Assembly: GCF_007655135.1 (NCBI RefSeq) | Contig: NC_045128.1 | Location: 7,068,001-7,132,000 of the forward strand | Direction of reading: 5' to 3' | DNA from: Punica granatum | Lineage: Eukaryota; Streptophyta; Magnoliopsida; Myrtales; Lythraceae | Length of the DNA: 64,000 nucleotides | Shown: piece by piece, positions 59,501 through 64,000 of the stretch | Numbering within the stretch: the first letter of the stretch is position 1 | Layout: each line of letters begins with the position of its first letter | The notes under the pieces: model-generated | The model's database searches: none | What the model was told of the DNA's origin: nothing | The model's input: the letters and a program-made list of their open reading frames with translations, nothing else | Program-made: the position numbers and the translations under genes

Positions 59501-62423
59501 GTCATAACAGACAATCTTGAAAAGAAAACAGCTGAGACAAATTCTCACGCCTGCCCAAAAATCTAAACAGAAAAAGAATAATAAAGGTTATATGAAGTAA
59601 AGTTAGAGTCTATGTTTGCACTTAATATATATCAAAACTTCATTCTCGTTTGTCCATTACAATGATCAAACAATTGAACCTCGTTAAATAATCCACGCGA
59701 TTATTAATCTTACTTCAGCTGGTCAATATTTACTTATCATTTTCACTGAAAAAAAAAAATAAGAAAATAGCAAGACATACATAAGAAAAAGGTCCATTAA
59801 ATTCAAGGCATCTAATGATCTTCCTAAATTAACCTGTAATTGTAGGAAAATTTTGCTTCGAATTTTCCATTATTTACATAAACAGGCATTTGAATGCTTG
59901 AATTATTTGAAAATTAGCCTTCTTATAATAATATGTGGAAGAGGAGGGAGAGTTTGTAAAAAGAATTAAACTATTTCTAAGCAACTGTACCAGGAAATGG
60001 TGAAGTTAACACATCCTATTGTAAGTTGTCCCAAGCATAACAAAAGGAACAGAATGAAGTACCGATTTTAGCATGATGTCCATCTACAAGATCAACCAAG
60101 CCAATTTCTTCCCAGAATTCATCATCCCAACCACAGGCTTCCATATCTCTTGACTCTTTCTCATGGACTCGTTGCATATGTGCATGACCAAGGTAAGTCC
60201 ACTTACAGACCGTGGTGCAAAGGCTCCGTGTATCATCTCCTGTTGCTCTGGAAAAAGCGTAAAATTTACTTCCACTAAACTAGAAAAAAATAAGGATTAG
60301 CCTTGTGAAGTGCATGATGATGAGATAGAAAAACAGATTATACTCATTTCTCTGTTCTGACAGTGTTTCAGGGGTTGAATAAAGTGAAAACTAAAGGACA
60401 TTTTTTGTCCAAATTTTGACATATTTTATTTATAGGAAAATTTTAGGAGCAATAAGGGGGGTAGATTTTCCCTGGTCCCTTATCTTCAGTTATTTAATCA
60501 TCTTTATATTCATTCTTACATTTTTGCAGGTAAACTTAACTAGTGACCCCAAAAATATTTCGAAGCTCCCAGTTCTTTCTCTTCCCGTAAACCAGACAAA
60601 GGTAAACAATGGTTAGCAAGTACAAGGTACCTGTAAGAAACCAATCGCTCAAATCCATCCATCGGAACACCATTGACCAGGATTCTTGCAAATTCTCTTT
60701 CACCCACAAAAGCTGAATGAAAAATTTTGGGTATAAGTGGAAGCAAATGGAAGTCATGATAGAGCAAATTTTACAATTGAAAGAAATACCTATAAAGTTG
60801 AAAGCATGCATCCAGAAGTGCATACAACAGATAAAATCACTTGATTGAGCAAGTTGGAAGTTCATCGCATGTTGCATATAGCCAAGAAAAACATATGTAC
60901 TATGATAGTAGGTTACGATGATAAAGAAAAGGATTAATATGGAGGAGGAACGCTGGACAGCAAATTGATATAAATGAAGCTATTAGTACCTTTGGTGGCT
61001 CCATCTCAGGTGAAACAGCTCCACCACAGTACTGTAACACTGGTGAGTTGCTAGAATTTATCTTCTCGGCTTGCTTTACAGCTCTATGGTCCATCCAGAC
61101 TATGACATTTCTTCTTGAATCACCACTCCAGGAAACTGTGACTGGAGAGCCATCGGCATCCACAGCAACTGAAAAGGACAACGATGCATTCTACTATCTC
61201 AATACCCAACCTTAAAAGACGAACCACATAAAAGTTTCGTTATTTCAGTCAAATGAAAGTTCTTGGATGAATTAGTACCAAGAGAACATGTAGCTGCAAA
61301 CCCAATACCACTGACTTCTTTCCCCTCAACATTTGCCAGATTACATGCAGTCCTTACAGCTGCACATACTGCATGCCAGATATCTGTTGATGATTGCTGG
61401 TGGAGAAGGGTAACAGTTGACTTAGTGAAATGAACAAACAGTTTAGTTTTTTCCAGCTCAATTCTAGACAACTTTACTAGTAAAGTAGATAAAATCACTA
61501 GTAGTAAAATCACTCAGATCCAATTATTATGCATAATAGGACACTAAAATTCGCACTATGACAGAATGAGAATCAACCTTGTAATTTGGCAATTAAATTC
61601 GATTAAAACCTACACAACCAACCGAAAACAATCAGCTTATAAGTGCCCCTGAATAAGAGAAGTTTCAATCAAACGTTACCTCCACGCAGTCGCGCTCTTT
61701 CCATATCTGTATTGGACTGCTAGAAGAACCTAGGAGCTTCCCGTTCTCATCGAAGAGACCTGCATGACTGGAAGCAATAATTAGGCAACTAATTGTACAC
61801 CAGAACACCAAAAATTCTGCAAACGAGCAGATTGCTCAAACATTTCTCGCAGGTAAGGTGATACAGCAAAAAGTGAAACCTAAGTTAGCTACTACACTAA
61901 TGCAAATGAAACAAGTAGCTAGAGAAGTTTGAAATGACTTCAAACTTCGATGGTCGAGAGGAGACTGTAACGGACAGCGCAAAGGCACGTATCATCATCA
62001 ACTAGAAGTGCGACAGGGAAGATTCAAGAGCCAGAGCATGCAGAATCCCCAACTTGAGCACAAGGAAACTTCGAACAGCTAAACGGTGGTGTAAGCTGCA
62101 CCGCATGTTAGGTGATCCTAATCTGATCCTACAATCTGATTTCTACTTCCACGAGCATTGCATTGTATCTGGCACTTCTGCAGTCACTTATATGATGAGA
62201 TAGAGGTAGGGAGAGGGAGAAGGTGCAAGGAAAGACCTGCGCGAGCGCTGCCGGTGCCGACGTCGACGCCGAGGAAGACAGAACGGTGAGGAGCGGCAGT
62301 GGCCATGGCGGACATCTCGATGGATACGAGGGAGGTGGGAGAGCCGGAGCTGTAGGTCGGAGAGATGAGCTGGTGGCGGAGCAGCGGCTGGGAGTCGGAC
62401 CAACTGATCCCCTTACCGGTCAT
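56513..62423 (-). CDS. FGGY-family carbohydrate kinase (FGGY/YDR109C-like), 15 exons
   Basis: ATP-dependent sugar kinase; close relatives phosphorylate pentuloses such as D-ribulose. Minus-strand exons: 62423-62237, 61759-61680, 61396-61279, 61168-60990, 60712-60631, 60245-60063, 59316-59255, 59082-58974, 58896-58777, 58254-58135, 58030-57910, 57815-57659, 57359-57287, 57188-57061, 56635-56513, giving 613 codons. An ATG at 62315 or 62306 ([12 protein letters not shown]) would give 577 or 574 residues, nearer family length. Landmarks: phosphate-binding [13 protein letters not shown] near residue 52; [25 protein letters not shown]; catalytic Asp313 in [102 protein letters not shown]. Exon 7 ends at a GC donor (AAG|GCAAGA). 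At exon 5/6 the frame is kept only by using an acceptor two bases downstream of the expected one, because exon 5 seems to lack one base. Confidence 0.9.
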
Positions 62424-63874
62424 CCTCTACACCTCAGCCTCTTCATCTATATTCACTCTCCGCTGGCGATCCAACGGATGGCGATGATGATGATTAATTA
62501 AGGGCTAAGCTCGTGTTTTATTTTATATATATATTGTATATCTTATTATTAGTTATTTTCAGGGTGTGTGGTAGCGAAATTAAAGTTTAATTTAATTTGA
62601 TTTAATGAAACAATGATAAAAATAATTTGTAAAAGTAAGTGAAAAAATTTTAAAAAAATAAATAAAAATGTAATAATTGTATTGTTGAATTAAATAAAAA
62701 ATATTGAAATTAAACGAAAGTGTTAAATAGTTGAGAATTTAATAAAATTTATTGTAATAATAGATAAAAAAAATAATAGAGATTCGGGAGAATTTAGAGA
62801 AAGGGATAAAAAAAGTTAAGTTAATAACTTAATTTTTTTTTGAAAAAAATATTTTAGTTATATTGTAGCTTCATGCTGGATGATTACTTTAATTCGATTG
62901 AGAGGGACAATGAAATGACAGTTATAAAAAAAATCGCCACGGGCAATTTTTATCTTTTATATTATATATATAGGCTTTAAAAGAATAAATGGTTTACCGA
63001 GCAAAAGAAAAAAAGAATAAATGGTTAAAAAGGATTATTTCCCGAATTTTTCTTCAATTGGTACATTCCCTTCAAACGAGTTTTGTGCATGCGAAATTGT
63101 TGGTAGGTCGTTCTATGAAATCAGGCATTGATATTTTTCTTTTTCTATTTAAATATCACTTTGTCCGAGTTGAAAATAAAATTGAATTTTTTTCTTTTCT
63201 CAATTAAAATTTGGACTTCTTTACGGCTAAACTTGTTCGTTGGTATCTTTCTTTTCGACTAGGGCATTACACGAAGATAGCAGATAGTTTTTGCGATTAT
63301 ATGTAATAGTTGTTAATTTATTAGGAGAAACGAGAGATTTTTTTTCAAATTTATTATTTTTAAAAAAAATTACAATATTTTTGGATAGACACTAATTTTC
63401 TTTTTTAAGCAGAAAGAGTTTCCCTGACACTTACAAGACTAGGAATTTCATAGTGTTCATATTAGATTAAATAGTTTCATTTCTTCTAATATTTTCATCA
63501 AAAGAGAAAATTAGAAAATAGAATAAATTGTAACTTCCTAATTCCTTTTGTAAAATTGACCAAAAAAATCAACTTCACGAGAGTTTTACCTTTTAATGAC
63601 CGATCATGATTGATTAGATTAGTCACAATTCACTAGTTTTTACATATCAGGGGGTGATAATTTGTCTACAGGTAGAAAGAATTTTTCACTTATAAAATGT
63701 AGGAAAAGTAAAAAACAAAAATTGTTAATTTTTACGCGAATATATATTAGAGCAACATTTGCCGGTTAAAGAAAGAAAAGAAAAAAATATAGTAAGGTAG
63801 CCCCCGCCGCGCAGAAGCTCTGGTTTCAAATTTCCCACCGTTGAACTGCCGCCGCCGCCGTTGCCGCCACCGCC
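62424..63874. promoter_or_regulatory. Bidirectional upstream region between the kinase and the right-edge gene
   Basis: The two genes diverge from this 1.45-kb stretch, so it should hold both promoters, but no convincing TATA box was picked. It includes a family-A MITE-like remnant at about 62566-62760 (TAATAATTGTATTGTTGAAT block). The leader of the right-hand gene is rich in GCC repeats (63848-63874). Confidence 0.4.
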
Positions 63875-64000
63875 ATGCTCTCAGTCCTCTCCTTCCTCCG
63901 CCGGCGCCGGCACCATTGCTACCAACTCCGCCTCCTCCACGACCGCCAGTCATCCACCGCCGCTTCCACACTCCGAACCCCACTCTCCCACCCTACCTAC
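63875..64000 (+). CDS. Start of a gene cut off by the window edge, probable organelle-targeted protein
   Basis: An ATG in a good context (CCGCCATGC) opens 42 codons that continue past the window: MLSVLSFLRRRRHHCYQLRL, then LHDRQSSTAASTLRTPLSHP. The local GC content jumps well above the spacer, as at plant gene starts. The arginine-, serine- and leucine-rich, acid-poor N-terminus looks like a mitochondrial or plastid transit peptide, as in PPR or organelle housekeeping proteins. The family cannot be told. A GC-rich frame on the opposite strand over the same bases is an artefact of composition. Confidence 0.6.
   Translation, partial: MLSVLSFLRRRRHHCYQLRLLHDRQSSTAASTLRTPLSHPTY

Noticed and set aside
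63747..63983. Glycine/arginine-rich minus-strand frame at the right edge
   Set aside because: Product of GCC/GGC-rich leader sequence. The plus-strand ATG at 63875 with a transit-peptide-like start is the better reading.

Overview
This 64 kb window is nuclear DNA of a eudicot plant. The base composition is AT-rich, genes are sparse and split by GT-AG introns, and GC-rich coding islands sit in long AT-rich spacers. Repeats are typical of plants: Copia LTR retrotransposons, TRIMs, a CACTA transposon, MITEs, tRNA-derived SINE-like copies and a LINE fragment. No family or genus can be fixed from the sequence alone.

Layout. 1-25 kb is a repeat-rich, gene-free block. It holds two TRIM elements (1171-1720 and 2388-2997), a decayed 5.1 kb Copia element with 209-bp LTRs (4932-10031), several MITEs and SINE-like copies, and a second, internally deleted Copia element (21356-25087) that carries a nested, 5'-truncated LINE flanked by a 13-bp target duplication. 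26-33 kb holds two plus-strand genes: a 14-exon CBL-interacting protein kinase closest to CIPK21, and a 5-exon gene for a 211-residue protein I do not recognise. 33.4-37.9 kb is a CACTA transposon with an AGT target duplication. It keeps remnants of its own proteins and has captured part of a host RanBPM-type SPRY gene. 39.9-49 kb holds an intronless secreted PR-1/CAP protein, a two-exon UGT78-type flavonoid/anthocyanidin 3-O-glycosyltransferase with an unusual donor-site residue, a probable 43-residue hydrophobic micropeptide gene, and a three-exon R2R3-MYB of the MYB36 type. 49-56.5 kb is AT-rich spacer. 56.5-62.4 kb is a 15-exon minus-strand FGGY carbohydrate kinase of the FGGY/YDR109C type. 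At the right edge a new gene begins at 63875 and runs out of the window.

The host genes are a mixed set with no operon-like logic: calcium/stress signalling (CIPK), defence (PR-1), flavonoid glycosylation (UGT78), root endodermis regulation (MYB36 type) and sugar phosphorylation (FGGY). All exon coordinates were read by eye from splice consensus and reading-frame continuity. They fit well but have not been checked against transcripts. The points most worth checking are the captured RanBPM exon in the CACTA element, the His-to-Gln change in the UGT donor-binding box, a frame break at exon 5/6 of the FGGY gene, two GC-AG introns, and the micropeptide gene with its TATA box.
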